Below, piece after piece: positions 26,403-34,729 of a DNA stretch of 64,000 nucleotides. The stretch covers positions 31,456 through 95,455 of the forward strand of contig JBBDRM010000117.1 in NCBI GenBank assembly GCA_040905475.1. The letters run 5' to 3'. This DNA comes from Actinomycetota bacterium. Lineage in GTDB: Bacteria; Actinomycetota; AC-67. The notes under the pieces are model-generated. The model saw only the letters and a list, made by a program, of their open reading frames with translations, had not been told where the DNA came from and made no database searches. The position numbers and the translations under genes are program-made. Numbering within the stretch: the stretch's first letter is position 1; every line of letters starts with the position of its first letter.

Positions 26403-27643
26403 CCCCCGCTCCTATCAACCGTGTCGACCGGCCGGACGGCATCGCCGCGGTGCCCGTTCATCGGCGCCACGATCCATTCCGCGTCGACGTGCACGGGAGA
26501 GAGCCGGACGATCGAATGGAAGACCGGATCGAGCTCCTGGCCCTCGACTTCGAATTTCGCGACGGGATGCCAGGGGAGCACATCGCGGCCCGTACGCCAC
26601 ACCGCGGCCCAGACGAAGTAGCGGCCGCGCGGCAAAGGGATCCTCGGGATGCGGCAGCGTACCTCTGCGGTGCCGGAGCTGAGGTCGACGCCGTGACGGA
26701 GGGCGAAGATAGGGTTCGCCGTGCCCTCGGTGACGCCGACGACCACCTGCGCCTGGCCGTCGCCGCCGGACACGTTCTTCCCCACGACGACACGGATCTC
26801 CATCGGCTCCTGCGTCCGCGGCCAGCCGCCTTGCTCGGTACGGACGCCGGCTTCGATGATCTGGAAGTCGCCGCCTCGGGGAGAGGTGAACTCCGCGAAC
26901 TCCTCGACCTGACGGCGATAGGCTCCCAACACTTCCGGCGTCGGGCCGTCCGCCTGCATCGCGCCGCGGTGGAGCCAGATGGTCCGTTCGCAGGTCGCCT
27001 CGACGGTCGCGAGGTCGTGGGAGACGAACAAGAGTGTGGCGCCCTGGGTCAGCACGGCCCGCATCCGGTCGAGACACCGCTGCTGGAAAGCGGCGTCGCC
27101 GACGGCGAGGATCTCGTCCACGATCAGCAGATCCGGGTCGAGGAAGGCCGCGATCGCGAACCCGAGCCGCATCTGCATCCCGCTCGAGAAGTGCTTCATC
27201 TGCCGGTCGACGGCGGCCTCGATCTCGGCGAACTCGACGATCTCATCGAACCGCTTGGCGACCGCTTTGCGGGTGAGGCCGAGCAGCGTCCCGTAGACGA
27301 AGATGTTCTCGCGACCCGTGAGATCGGGGTGGAGGCCCGCACGAACCTCGATCAGCGCGCCGACGCGTCCCGAGACCTCGACCTTGCCCGAGTACGGGTA
27401 CATCACGCCGGAGAGCACGCGCAGCAGCGTCGTCTTGCCCGAGCCGTTCGCGCCCACGATGCCGAGCGACTTTCCCGGCGCGAGCGAAAAGTTGATGTCG
27501 CGAAGGGCCCACGTCCACCCAGGATCGCGCCCTTTCATCTTCGCGCGCAGGCGGCGGATCTGATCCTTCATGAGGGCGCCCTTGCGGTCGGCCCGGAACC
27601 GCTTCCAGATCTCCGAAACCTCGATCGAACCCTCAGGCAACAT
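26399..27643 (-). CDS. ABC transporter ATP-binding protein of polysaccharide export (Wzt/TagH-like), 414 aa
   Basis: Nucleotide-binding subunit that powers export of the lipid-linked glycan. Walker A GIVGANGSGKTT near residue 60, Q-loop region around SGRVGALIEV, signature HFSSGMQMRLGFA, Walker B LLIVDEILAVGD, then the H-loop FVSHD. The DEILAVGD form is typical of the Wzt/KpsT/TagH class. From about residue 250 a second beta-rich domain (ITEAG-like strands, GRYFVWAAVWRTG) matches the carbohydrate-recognition C-terminal domain of Wzt proteins. That domain reads the glycan's terminal residue in known systems. The ATG at 27643 overlaps the permease gene by 11 bases. Confidence 0.92.
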   Translation of the reverse strand: MLPEGSIEVSEIWKRFRADRKGALMKDQIRRLRAKMKGRDPGWTWALRDINFSLAPGKSLGIVGANGSGKTTLLRVLSGVMYPYSGKVEVSGRVGALIEVRAGLHPDLTGRENIFVYGTLLGLTRKAVAKRFDEIVEFAEIEAAVDRQMKHFSSGMQMRLGFAIAAFLDPDLLIVDEILAVGDAAFQQRCLDRMRAVLTQGATLLFVSHDLATVEATCERTIWLHRGAMQADGPTPEVLGAYRRQVEEFAEFTSPRGGDFQIIEAGVRTEQGGWPRTQEPMEIRVVVGKNVSGGDGQAQVVVGVTEGTANPIFALRHGVDLSSGTAEVRCRIPRIPLPRGRYFVWAAVWRTGRDVLPWHPVAKFEVEGQELDPVFHSIVRLSPVHVDAEWIVAPMNGHRGDAVRPVDTVDRSGG

Positions 27644-28505
27644 CGGCGATCCCCGTCTCGAGCTTCTTGAACAGGAGGTATCCGAGCACCAGCACCGCGA
27701 TCGAACTTCCTGCGGCGGGAAGGAACGTCTGCCAGTCAGGAGGCAGCCCCAAGAGGACCGTTCGCCGGTAGCCGTCGATGACCGGCGCCAGCGGGTTCAC
27801 GTAGCCGTAGATCTCTCGGATGGAGGGCGGCACGGTCTCCATGCCGTACGCGACGGGGGTCGCGAAGAGGCCGAGCTGCAGGAAAAGAGGAAGCGCGTGC
27901 CGCAGATCGCGAACGTAGACCATAGCCGAGGACACGATCAGCACGATTCCGATCGTGAAAGCGAATTGCACCATCAGGATCATGGGAACCCAGTAGGAGG
28001 TTCCATGAGGCACGAACCCGTAGATGATGAAGAGCACGGCCAGCGCGACGGTGGCCAGGATCATGTCCACGGTGGCGACCACGACGGTCGCGAGCGGGAA
28101 CACCTCCCGCGGGCAAGCCACCTTCTTCAAGATCGGAACGTTCATGATCAGCGCCTGGCCCCCGTTGGAGACCGAGGCCGAGAAAAGCGTCCACGGGAGG
28201 AGGCCGATGTAGGTGAAGAGCGGGTAGGGGATAGAACGGCCGGTCACATCCACGCCCGTGTCGATGTTCGCGACACGCTTGAGGAACAGCGAGAAAACCA
28301 CCATCAGCGCGATCGGCGTGATCAGCGACCACGCGAAGCCGAAGTTGGCCTGCTTGTAGCGGGCGCGCAGGTCTCGCTCGGCGAGAGCAAGGATCAGCTC
28401 ACGCCGTTTCACCAGCGCCTTCAGTGAGGAGAAGAAGCGGATGTAATGTCGGTAGCGCGCTCCGCTCGGGGGCGCCTCCGGCACCGGAGGTGCGATCGTC
28501 GTCAA
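27633..28505 (-). CDS. ABC-2 type polysaccharide exporter permease (Wzm/TagG-like), 290 aa
   Basis: Membrane subunit partnering the Wzt-like ATPase. LILALAERDLRARYKQANFGFAWSL style entry (ELILALAERDLRARYKQA), the family hallmark for ABC-2 transporters of polysaccharide, then six hydrophobic segments, with FPLATVVVATVDMI and YVRDLRHALPLFLQL (the YRDL-type motif). I chose the TTG at 28505, preceded by AGGAG at 7 bases and 32 bases after the acyl-CoA dehydrogenase stop. Its upstream frame overlaps that gene and lacks a better start. This is the second TTG start in the locus. Confidence 0.88.
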   Translation of the reverse strand: MTTIAPPVPEAPPSGARYRHYIRFFSSLKALVKRRELILALAERDLRARYKQANFGFAWSLITPIALMVVFSLFLKRVANIDTGVDVTGRSIPYPLFTYIGLLPWTLFSASVSNGGQALIMNVPILKKVACPREVFPLATVVVATVDMILATVALAVLFIIYGFVPHGTSYWVPMILMVQFAFTIGIVLIVSSAMVYVRDLRHALPLFLQLGLFATPVAYGMETVPPSIREIYGYVNPLAPVIDGYRRTVLLGLPPDWQTFLPAAGSSIAVLVLGYLLFKKLETGIADVA

Positions 28506-28536
28506 CGTTTTCTCCTGTGATCGAGACGTTGGTTCA

Positions 28537-29682
28537 TCAGAGCCCGAGCATCCGGGCCGCGATGTTTCGTTGGATGTCCGAGGTCCCCGAGTAGAGCCTG
28601 CTGCCGAACGCGTCGCGCACCTCACGCTCCAGCTCGTACTCGGTCATGTAGCCGTACCCGCCGTGGATCTGGAGCGCGTCCATGGAGGACGCCAGGAAAG
28701 ACTCGCTCAGATGGAGCTTGACCAGAGCGGAATCGAGCGCCGAGGCCTTCCCTCGCCCCATCGACCAGCCGAGCCGATAGAGCAGCAGACGCGCCGTGTC
28801 GAGCCGCAACTTCATCTCGACGATCCGGTGCGAGATCGCTTGGAACTTTCCGATCGGCTGGCCGTACTGCTTCCGCTCCCGCGCGTAGACGATGGAACGC
28901 TCGAGCTGGCGCTCCATCGAGCCGACCGTGCTCGCGAGGATGCAGCTCCGCTCCCACTCCATCGCGGAGGTGAACAAAGCCATGCCGCCGCCGCGCTTAC
29001 CGAGGAGCCTGCTTTCGGGCACCTCGAGGTCGTTGAAGAACAGTTCCGACATCGGCGAGGTACGCAGGCCCATCTTCTTGATCGGCTCGCCGACCTCGAG
29101 GCCCGGGTCGCCGCGCTCCAGCAAGAACGCGCACAGTCCCGCGAAGCCCAGGCTCTTGTCGGTGGTTGCGAACACGACGAACACGCCGGCGACCGGTGCG
29201 TTGGTCACGAAGGTCTTCGATCCGTTGAGGACGTAGCGATCGCCGCGCAGCTCCGCCTTGGTGCTGAGCGCGAAGGCATCCGAGCCGGAACCCGGCTCGC
29301 TCATGCCGTGCGCCGCGATCATCGACCCGTCGCACAACGCGGGAAGATAGCGCTGCTTCTGTTCCTCGGTGCCGAATCTCAAGATGGGGATCTCGCAGGC
29401 CCACATCTGCGCGTTGAGCGAGAAGAGCAGCCCGTTGTCCGAGCAGCCGTAGCCGAGCGCTTCCATCGCCAGCATGACCGTGAGCGGGTCCGCCCCTTGG
29501 CCGCCGTATTCCTTCGGGATCGGCAAGCCCTGGATGCCGAACTCGGCACACCGCTGCCACGCCTTCGCGTCGAACGCGCCGTCCGTATCGCGGTCGATGA
29601 GGTCCTCACCCAGCTCGCGTTGAGCGAAGCGGATGACCTCGTCGCGGAAGACTCCCTGTTCCTCTGAGAGCTCGAAATCCAT
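28537..29682 (-). CDS. Acyl-CoA dehydrogenase, 381 aa
   Basis: FAD enzyme introducing a trans double bond next to a thioester. AAHGMSEPGSGSDAFAL is the FAD/substrate loop, ERKQYGQPIGKFQAISHRI the region before the flavin tail, and QIHGGYGYMTEYELEREVRDA the C-terminal signature. The usual catalytic Glu of the MCAD type (YEGT) is replaced by Ser here: RLYSGTSDIQRN. However, AMEWERSCILA carries a Glu at the place used by isovaleryl- and long-chain-type dehydrogenases, so activity on a branched or long acyl-CoA is possible. I chose the ATG at 29682. A TTG at 29691 is possible. It may make an unsaturated acyl group for the glycan, working with the ligase/ACP pair. Confidence 0.85.
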   Translation of the reverse strand: MDFELSEEQGVFRDEVIRFAQRELGEDLIDRDTDGAFDAKAWQRCAEFGIQGLPIPKEYGGQGADPLTVMLAMEALGYGCSDNGLLFSLNAQMWACEIPILRFGTEEQKQRYLPALCDGSMIAAHGMSEPGSGSDAFALSTKAELRGDRYVLNGSKTFVTNAPVAGVFVVFATTDKSLGFAGLCAFLLERGDPGLEVGEPIKKMGLRTSPMSELFFNDLEVPESRLLGKRGGGMALFTSAMEWERSCILASTVGSMERQLERSIVYARERKQYGQPIGKFQAISHRIVEMKLRLDTARLLLYRLGWSMGRGKASALDSALVKLHLSESFLASSMDALQIHGGYGYMTEYELEREVRDAFGSRLYSGTSDIQRNIAARMLGL

Positions 29683-29709
29683 CGTCTTCAAGACTCCTCG
29701 ACGCGGCCG

Positions 29710-29748
29710 AGACGAATAAGAAGGGGGCGGCGCCCGAGGCGCTGCCCC
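29710..29748 (-). terminator. Rho-independent-type terminator
   Basis: An 11-bp stem (29724-29734 paired with 29738-29748, one G-U pair) with a CGA loop. On the minus strand it is followed by the T-rich run CTTCTTATTC. It lies 28-66 bases beyond the sigma-like gene's stop and before the acyl-CoA dehydrogenase, so it may separate the regulatory head of the locus from the exporter genes, which would then need their own promoter. Confidence 0.65.
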
Positions 29749-29775
29749 ATATCGAGGACCGCCGGCGGGAGAATC

Positions 29776-30144
29776 CTAGGCGACTTCCTCGGCCTCTTGC
29801 CCCAGTTCTACGATCTTCTGGACGGCACGCGCCCTCAACCGATGGCATTGTCGCTGAGACACCCCGATCGTGCGGGAGATGTCCGAAACGCCCAGCTGGG
29901 CGACGTACCAAAGGAACAGGACCCTGCGGTCTCGATCCTCGAGGTGGAAGACGCGCCGGCAGAGTTCCGACCGCTCGTCGAGGGTCTCGATCACGCCGGG
30001 GTGGAGTCCGTCGCCGATGGTCGTGCCCCGACGGGCTCCGCCGACCAGGAGCACGGAAGCGCTCGCGGGTTGCCACCAGTCCGTATACGTGACCATGCAG
30101 CGGATCACGTCGGTAGGGGATGCGAGCATAGAACCAGCGGTCAT
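29776..30144 (-). CDS. Small sigma-70 region-4-like helix-turn-helix protein, 122 aa
   Basis: Only the DNA-binding end of a sigma factor is recognisable: FLWYVAQLGVSDISRTIGVSQRQCHRLRARAVQKI reads as region 4 (helix-turn-helix, with a CHRLRARAV recognition helix). In the residues before it, VFHLEDRDRRVLFLW fits the start of region 4. There is no region 2, so it cannot act as a complete sigma factor. It is either a transcription regulator or an auxiliary DNA-binding protein. It starts 8 bases after the chain-length/kinase gene and ends at a strong terminator-like hairpin, so it sits at the control point of the locus. I have not seen a family name for it. Confidence 0.7.
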   Translation of the reverse strand: MTAGSMLASPTDVIRCMVTYTDWWQPASASVLLVGGARRGTTIGDGLHPGVIETLDERSELCRRVFHLEDRDRRVLFLWYVAQLGVSDISRTIGVSQRQCHRLRARAVQKIVELGQEAEEVA

Positions 30145-30152
30145 CTTATGTT

Positions 30153-32072
30153 CTACCGGTTCCCGGAGCGACGCATCAGCCGGGGAAATCCCCTATCCCC
30201 GTTTGGCTGAGCGCTGCTCTTCACGCCGGCGGCGGATGCAGGCGTGGACGGATCGAGCGTTATCGTCTTCGGCGGCATCCCGACGACGGCCTCCGGAGCA
30301 GATCCCTTGCCTCTGCGGCCGATGCGGATCGCGCTTCTGATCGCCCAGCCCGCGAACCGCACGATCGCCACGGGAGCGCCCAGGATGACCTTGCGCGGAC
30401 TCCACGTCCGGTAGTACCCGCGCGGCAACGACGCCTCGGTCTTCCCGCTCAGTACGACGCCAAGCACCGGAGCCTTCAGGCGCTTCAGCATCTCGCTCGA
30501 GCGCTCGGCCAGCTCGGGCTTGGTCGTGCCGGCCTTGACGACGACGAGGACGCCGTCGACCTCGGGCAGTAGGAAAGCCACGTCACTCGTAAGGATCGGT
30601 GACGTGTCGATCAGAACGATGTCCGAGAGCTGACGCGCCTCCATGAGCAGACGACGCATCGAAGGCGACGACAGCAGCGCATCGGGGCTCGCGCTCACGG
30701 TCCCGCTCGGCACCGCCCAGACGCCGTTGATCGGCGTCTGCCACAAGGCCGAGCTCAGCAGCGGCCCGCCGTTGCTGGACAGCAGCACGTCGGTCACGCC
30801 GCGCGCGTTCGTGACGCCGAGCTCCTCGTGGACCTGCGGGTGGCGGAAGTCGCAGCCGACCACGGTCACGGTCTTGCCCACAGAGGCGAGCGCACCTGCG
30901 AGGCTTGCGAGCACGGCCGTCTTCCCATCTTCGGGTCCGGCGCTCGTCACGAGGATCGCCCTCGGACGCACACGCCGATCGTGACCCGGGAGGCTGCCGT
31001 TCGTCGACGACGCCCCGTTGAGGCCCGCACCGAGCATCCGGTACGCATCCGCAACCGCCGGCGGCAGGTCGGTGAGCTTCACAGGCCCCACGTTCGTCCG
31101 CCGCCACGGGAGGAAACCGCGGGTGCGGAGGGCGGGGATCTCGGCGAGCACGGGGAATCCGAAGTGGCGCTCCGCCGTCTCACGGGTGCGGATGCGTCGA
31201 TCGAGGCGCTCGAGGACGAGCGCAAGGCCGATGCCGCCCAGGAGTCCAAGGATCAAAGCGATGACGAGTCGCGCGGCCAACGACGACGGAAGAGCCAGCC
31301 CCGAGCCGCCCTTGCCGACGATCGCCGACTGCACGAGGGAGAGACCTTCGGCGTCCGCCGTACGAGACTTGACCTCCTGGAGCTGGCCGGACAGCAGTCC
31401 GATCTGCTTCAGCGCCGCGTTCCGCTGCTCGATGAGCGGATCGGCCGGCGTTCCGGTGTTCGCCTGCACCTGATCGGTGCCGCCGCTCCGCGCGCCCGTG
31501 GTTCCGGCCTTCAGTGCAGCAGCCGCGACAGGATACTTCTTGATCTGCCGATCGAGCGCGGCCACTTCGCCGCGTATCCGGGCGATCTGATCATTGAGCG
31601 ACTTGGCGAATGCTGCGTTCGTTGCGACCTCGCGCTCGACGAGGAACGCCAGCAGCTGCTTGGCGAAGCTGTTGGCGAGGATCTTGGCTCGCTCCGGATC
31701 TCCGGCGGTTGCGGTGATCTTGAGGAAGCCCGACTTCGCGTCGATCTCTGCCTTGATGCGCTTCGCGAGCTGCTTCGGATCACCGACGAACTCGACCTCT
31801 TTCGCGACCTTCTGAACGACCTGGTCGACGGTGACGAGCGCGGCGATCGTCTGGATGTTGGACGTTCCGCTCGGCGCGACGCTGTTCCGCGAGGTCTGCG
31901 AGCTCGAGCTGGCAGACCCCTGCAGCAGCGTCGCCGTGGCGGTCGTCTGGCTCTTGGCGCCGAAGCCGACGAGGCTCGTCAGCGCCCACGCCCCGATGAG
32001 CGAGAGGGCAACGATCGTCGCCACGACCCGCCAGCGACGCTTTATCCCTCTTAGATACTCAACCGGGTCCAT
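30153..32072 (-). CDS. Fused polysaccharide co-polymerase and BY-kinase-like ATPase, 639 aa
   Basis: Residues 18-38 and 266-287 are membrane spans. Between them lies the extracytoplasmic Wzz-type chain-length domain with a coiled-coil stretch. Residues 340-545 are the CpsD/CapB-like kinase: Walker A region SAGPEDGKT at 377-385, Walker A' VVGCDFRHP at 404-412, Walker B DIVLIDTSP at 484-492. Walker A has GPEDGKT where the family usually has G-x-GKS/T. No C-terminal tyrosine cluster follows: only YY at 553-554. So it may hydrolyse ATP to control chain length without autophosphorylating. It overlaps the upstream regulator gene by 22 bases. Confidence 0.85.
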   Translation of the reverse strand: MDPVEYLRGIKRRWRVVATIVALSLIGAWALTSLVGFGAKSQTTATATLLQGSASSSSQTSRNSVAPSGTSNIQTIAALVTVDQVVQKVAKEVEFVGDPKQLAKRIKAEIDAKSGFLKITATAGDPERAKILANSFAKQLLAFLVEREVATNAAFAKSLNDQIARIRGEVAALDRQIKKYPVAAAALKAGTTGARSGGTDQVQANTGTPADPLIEQRNAALKQIGLLSGQLQEVKSRTADAEGLSLVQSAIVGKGGSGLALPSSLAARLVIALILGLLGGIGLALVLERLDRRIRTRETAERHFGFPVLAEIPALRTRGFLPWRRTNVGPVKLTDLPPAVADAYRMLGAGLNGASSTNGSLPGHDRRVRPRAILVTSAGPEDGKTAVLASLAGALASVGKTVTVVGCDFRHPQVHEELGVTNARGVTDVLLSSNGGPLLSSALWQTPINGVWAVPSGTVSASPDALLSSPSMRRLLMEARQLSDIVLIDTSPILTSDVAFLLPEVDGVLVVVKAGTTKPELAERSSEMLKRLKAPVLGVVLSGKTEASLPRGYYRTWSPRKVILGAPVAIVRFAGWAIRSAIRIGRRGKGSAPEAVVGMPPKTITLDPSTPASAAGVKSSAQPNGDRGFPRLMRRSGNR

Positions 32073-32611
32073 GAGTCGCCCCTCCTAATTTCTTCTTCAG
32101 CCGCCAGGCGCACCGCCGCCGCCTGGTTCGCCGCTCCGAGCTTCGAGAAGATCCGTGTCTTGTGGTGCTCGACCGTCTTCGGGCTGATCCCCAGATGACG
32201 GGCGACCTGCTTGCCTGCGAGGCCGCGGCCCACCAGCGTGAGGATCTCCTTCTCACGCGCCGAGAGCCGGCTCGGCGTTCCGCGATGCACGCGCGTCTCG
32301 GGGACGAGCGCTCCGGCGAGCGCAGCGATCGAGGAGCCGGCGGAAACCCAGAGGCCGTCTTCCTCTTCCGATCCTTCTCCGAGCATAACCACACGGACGC
32401 CCTTCGCGCGCAGGCGGTTCGCGGTCGATTCGGCTCCGGCCAGGTACCGGTCGAGGACGACGCCGTCGGCGTTCTCCCCGAGCCGCTCCGCGTCCGCCAT
32501 CGTGGTGACGGCCCGGAGGGGAACGATCCCCCGGACGCGTGCCAGGCCGGCCGCGATCCCTTCCGCGATCATCGCGTGACGGTGAGCGACGAGGATCGTG
32601 CGGGTACGCAC
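32051..32611 (-). CDS. LuxR-type regulator with degenerate receiver domain, 186 aa
   Basis: C-terminal LuxR/NarL helix-turn-helix is complete: LSAREKEILTLVGRGLAGKQVARHLGIS and TVEHHKTRIFSKLG. The N-terminal part resembles a receiver (RTILVAHRHAM, GVVLDRYLAG with a possible phospho-Asp), but the acidic pair normally at the start (DD) is replaced by AH, so phosphorylation is doubtful. GTG at 32611 starts one base after the CapD-like stop. A GTG at 32620 is an alternative. As a member of the glycan operon it probably regulates the locus by a non-phosphorylation signal. That is inference. Confidence 0.8.
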   Translation of the reverse strand: MRTRTILVAHRHAMIAEGIAAGLARVRGIVPLRAVTTMADAERLGENADGVVLDRYLAGAESTANRLRAKGVRVVMLGEGSEEEDGLWVSAGSSIAALAGALVPETRVHRGTPSRLSAREKEILTLVGRGLAGKQVARHLGISPKTVEHHKTRIFSKLGAANQAAAVRLAAEEEIRRGDSWTRLSI

Positions 32612-32612
32612 C

Positions 32613-34451
32613 TCAAGCACCCGCGTCGACGGTGCGAAGGGCGCCGTCGGCGAGCGCCTTGAGGCGCTCGGCAAGACGATCGGCGTCCCCGTGTGCGATC
32701 AGGTCCTCGAGCTCGCGAAGAGCTTGCCGCAGCGTTGCGGGATGCGGAAGCGGCGGCCGCGAAACGACGATCTTCGGGTGGCCGCTCGGAAGAACCGCTT
32801 CGCACTCATCCATGATGTCTTCGGTCAACTTCTCGCCGGGTCTGGGTCCGATGATCGAGATCTCGACGTCCTTCCCCGGCACGTGTCCCGAGAGCCGGAC
32901 GACTTTGCGCGCGAGGTCGAGGATGTTCACGGGCTCCCCCATATCCAGGGTGAACACCTCGCCCCCCTCGGCGAGAGCGGCCGCTTGCAGAACGAGCTGC
33001 ACCGATTCGTCCACGCTCATGAAGTAACGGGTCATCGATGAATCGGTCACGGTGACGGGGCCGCCACGGGCGATCTGTCGCAGGAAAGTCGGGATAACGC
33101 TTCCACGGCTTCCGAGGACGTTCCCGAAGCGAACCGCGCAGAAGACGACGCGTCGGCCCTGAACGGTGCGCACGAGCTCCTCGGCGATGCGCTTGGACGC
33201 GCCCATGACGCTGACCGGCCGGATTGCCTTATCGGTGGAGATCAGGACGAAACGGCCGACGCCGGTGGCCACCGCGGCGTCCACGACCGAGCCGGTCCCG
33301 GCGACGTTGGTCCGAACAGCCTCCTCAGGGTGAAGCTCGAGCATCGGAACGTGCTTGTGGGCGGCCGCGTGGAAGACGACTTCGGGACGATGACGCGCGA
33401 AGACCGAAAGGATCCGGTCGAAGTCGCGCACGTCGGCGAGAGCTGTGTGGAGTTTCTCCGATGCGCCGATCTCCGAGACGAGGTCGTGCAGATGCGTCTC
33501 GTCGTGGTCCAGCAGAACCACCTCGGCCGGGTCGAACTGCAGCACCTGCCGAACGATCTCGGAGCCGATGGAGCCGCCGGCGCCGGTGATAAGAACCCGC
33601 CGACCCTCGAGGATAGCCCGAACCGAACCGAGGTCCGACTCGACCTGCTGGCGGCCAAGGAGATCTTCGATGCGGAGGTCCCGGATATCGCGCGCTGCGA
33701 CCCGGCCGCCGACCGTTTCGCGTACGGTCGGGAGAACACGAAGTGGAACGTCGGCTTCTTCGGAAAGCGCTGCGATGTCGCGGACCACGTCGCTCGTCGC
33801 AGAGGGGATGGCGAGAAGAACTTGATCGGCCTTGAGCTTTGGCACCAACGCAGGGATCATCGCGCGGGCGCCGAGCACCGGAACGCCGTTGAGGGCGCGC
33901 CCGATCTTGGTCACGTCGTCGTCGATGAGGCCGACCGGCTCGAGACCCATCGAGGGGTTGCGCTGGATGTCCTTGAGAAGCATCGAGCCGGCGTCGCCGG
34001 CACCCACGATGAGCACCCGCTTGTGCTCGGTCATCGCCGACCGCCTCCGCACCGAGAACAGGCGACTCTGGAACCGGATGGCCCCGAAGGCCATGATCGA
34101 GAAGACGGCCCCTAGCGCGATCACGGAGAGCGGCAGCGGCCGGTTGCCACGAGCGATCACGGCCCCTGCGGCGATGACCATGAAACCACCGCTTCCGCCG
34201 GCGAGCACCACGCGTCGCGCTTCCTGGACGCTCGCGTAGCGCCACATCTGCCCGTACAGACCGAAGAGGTAGTTCGAGGCTACGTGAAGGACGATGATGA
34301 ACGGCGCGAGGGTCCAGAAACCGCGCCAGAACCGGTCTGGAACGGCCCCTTCGAAGCGAAAAACGAGCGGAGTGAGGTACGCGGCCAGGAGCGCGACGAT
34401 GTCCAGAAGCGCGAGCGGAACATCCCTCCGCACGAAGCGGACGATGCTCAT
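32613..34451 (-). CDS. CapD/FlaA1-type membrane NDP-sugar 4,6-dehydratase, 612 aa
   Basis: Polysaccharide-biosynthesis protein of the CapD/WbpM/FlaA1 family, which makes a 4-keto-6-deoxy NDP-sugar (usually from UDP-GlcNAc). Four hydrophobic segments occupy residues 10-125, a CoA-binding-like Rossmann domain follows (LIVGAGDAGSMLLKDI), then the SDR domain ITGAGGSIGSEIVRQ with the catalytic STDKAIRPVSVMGASKR region. In this family the usual SDR Tyr is a Met and the reaction uses Lys and the adjacent Asp/Thr. All are present. Full family length (about 600-650 aa). ATG at 34451. A TTG two codons upstream gives no better start. It is the first gene of the locus. Confidence 0.92.
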   Translation of the reverse strand: MSIVRFVRRDVPLALLDIVALLAAYLTPLVFRFEGAVPDRFWRGFWTLAPFIIVLHVASNYLFGLYGQMWRYASVQEARRVVLAGGSGGFMVIAAGAVIARGNRPLPLSVIALGAVFSIMAFGAIRFQSRLFSVRRRSAMTEHKRVLIVGAGDAGSMLLKDIQRNPSMGLEPVGLIDDDVTKIGRALNGVPVLGARAMIPALVPKLKADQVLLAIPSATSDVVRDIAALSEEADVPLRVLPTVRETVGGRVAARDIRDLRIEDLLGRQQVESDLGSVRAILEGRRVLITGAGGSIGSEIVRQVLQFDPAEVVLLDHDETHLHDLVSEIGASEKLHTALADVRDFDRILSVFARHRPEVVFHAAAHKHVPMLELHPEEAVRTNVAGTGSVVDAAVATGVGRFVLISTDKAIRPVSVMGASKRIAEELVRTVQGRRVVFCAVRFGNVLGSRGSVIPTFLRQIARGGPVTVTDSSMTRYFMSVDESVQLVLQAAALAEGGEVFTLDMGEPVNILDLARKVVRLSGHVPGKDVEISIIGPRPGEKLTEDIMDECEAVLPSGHPKIVVSRPPLPHPATLRQALRELEDLIAHGDADRLAERLKALADGALRTVDAGA

Positions 34452-34534
34452 GGGCAAGCCGGTGCCGACTGACTTTCTCGATGAGAACAGCGTGACCCCC
34501 GATTTCCCCCGCCGCCGAGTCGTGCGACGTGCGC

Positions 34535-34564
34535 ATCTTAGAGGCCACGGAGCGTGTCACTCAA
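34535..34564 (-). promoter_or_regulatory. Candidate sigma-70-type promoter of the glycan locus
   Basis: On the minus strand TTGAGT (34559-34564) and TAAGAT (34535-34540) are 18 bases apart. The expected transcript start is near 34528, about 75 bases before the CapD-like ATG. The intergenic stretch 34452-34729 is visibly less GC-rich than its surroundings. This is a pattern match, not proof. Confidence 0.55.
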
Positions 34565-34585
34565 CGAACGCGGTGCGTAACTTCT

Positions 34586-34603
34586 CTACGTTCTCTTACG
34601 TAG
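34586..34603. promoter_or_regulatory. Inverted repeat upstream of the glycan promoter (possible activator site)
   Basis: CTACGT, 6 bases, ACGTAG: a perfect 6-bp inverted repeat with 6-bp spacer, centred about 33 bases upstream of the -35 element. That distance fits an activator-type site for a LuxR-family regulator. Two such regulators are encoded at 32.0 and 35.0 kb. Low-complexity coincidence is possible. Confidence 0.4.
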
Positions 34604-34729
34604 GTGCGCTACTGGGTTTACCGGTATCCCCGGGTAGACCGCAGATTCCGCCGGAACGGCCTTCCCTGCTGGGAGAGTGGGTTTATGAACTGGCGACGAA
34701 CGGACCATAGATTCCGTACGTCGTGCGCC

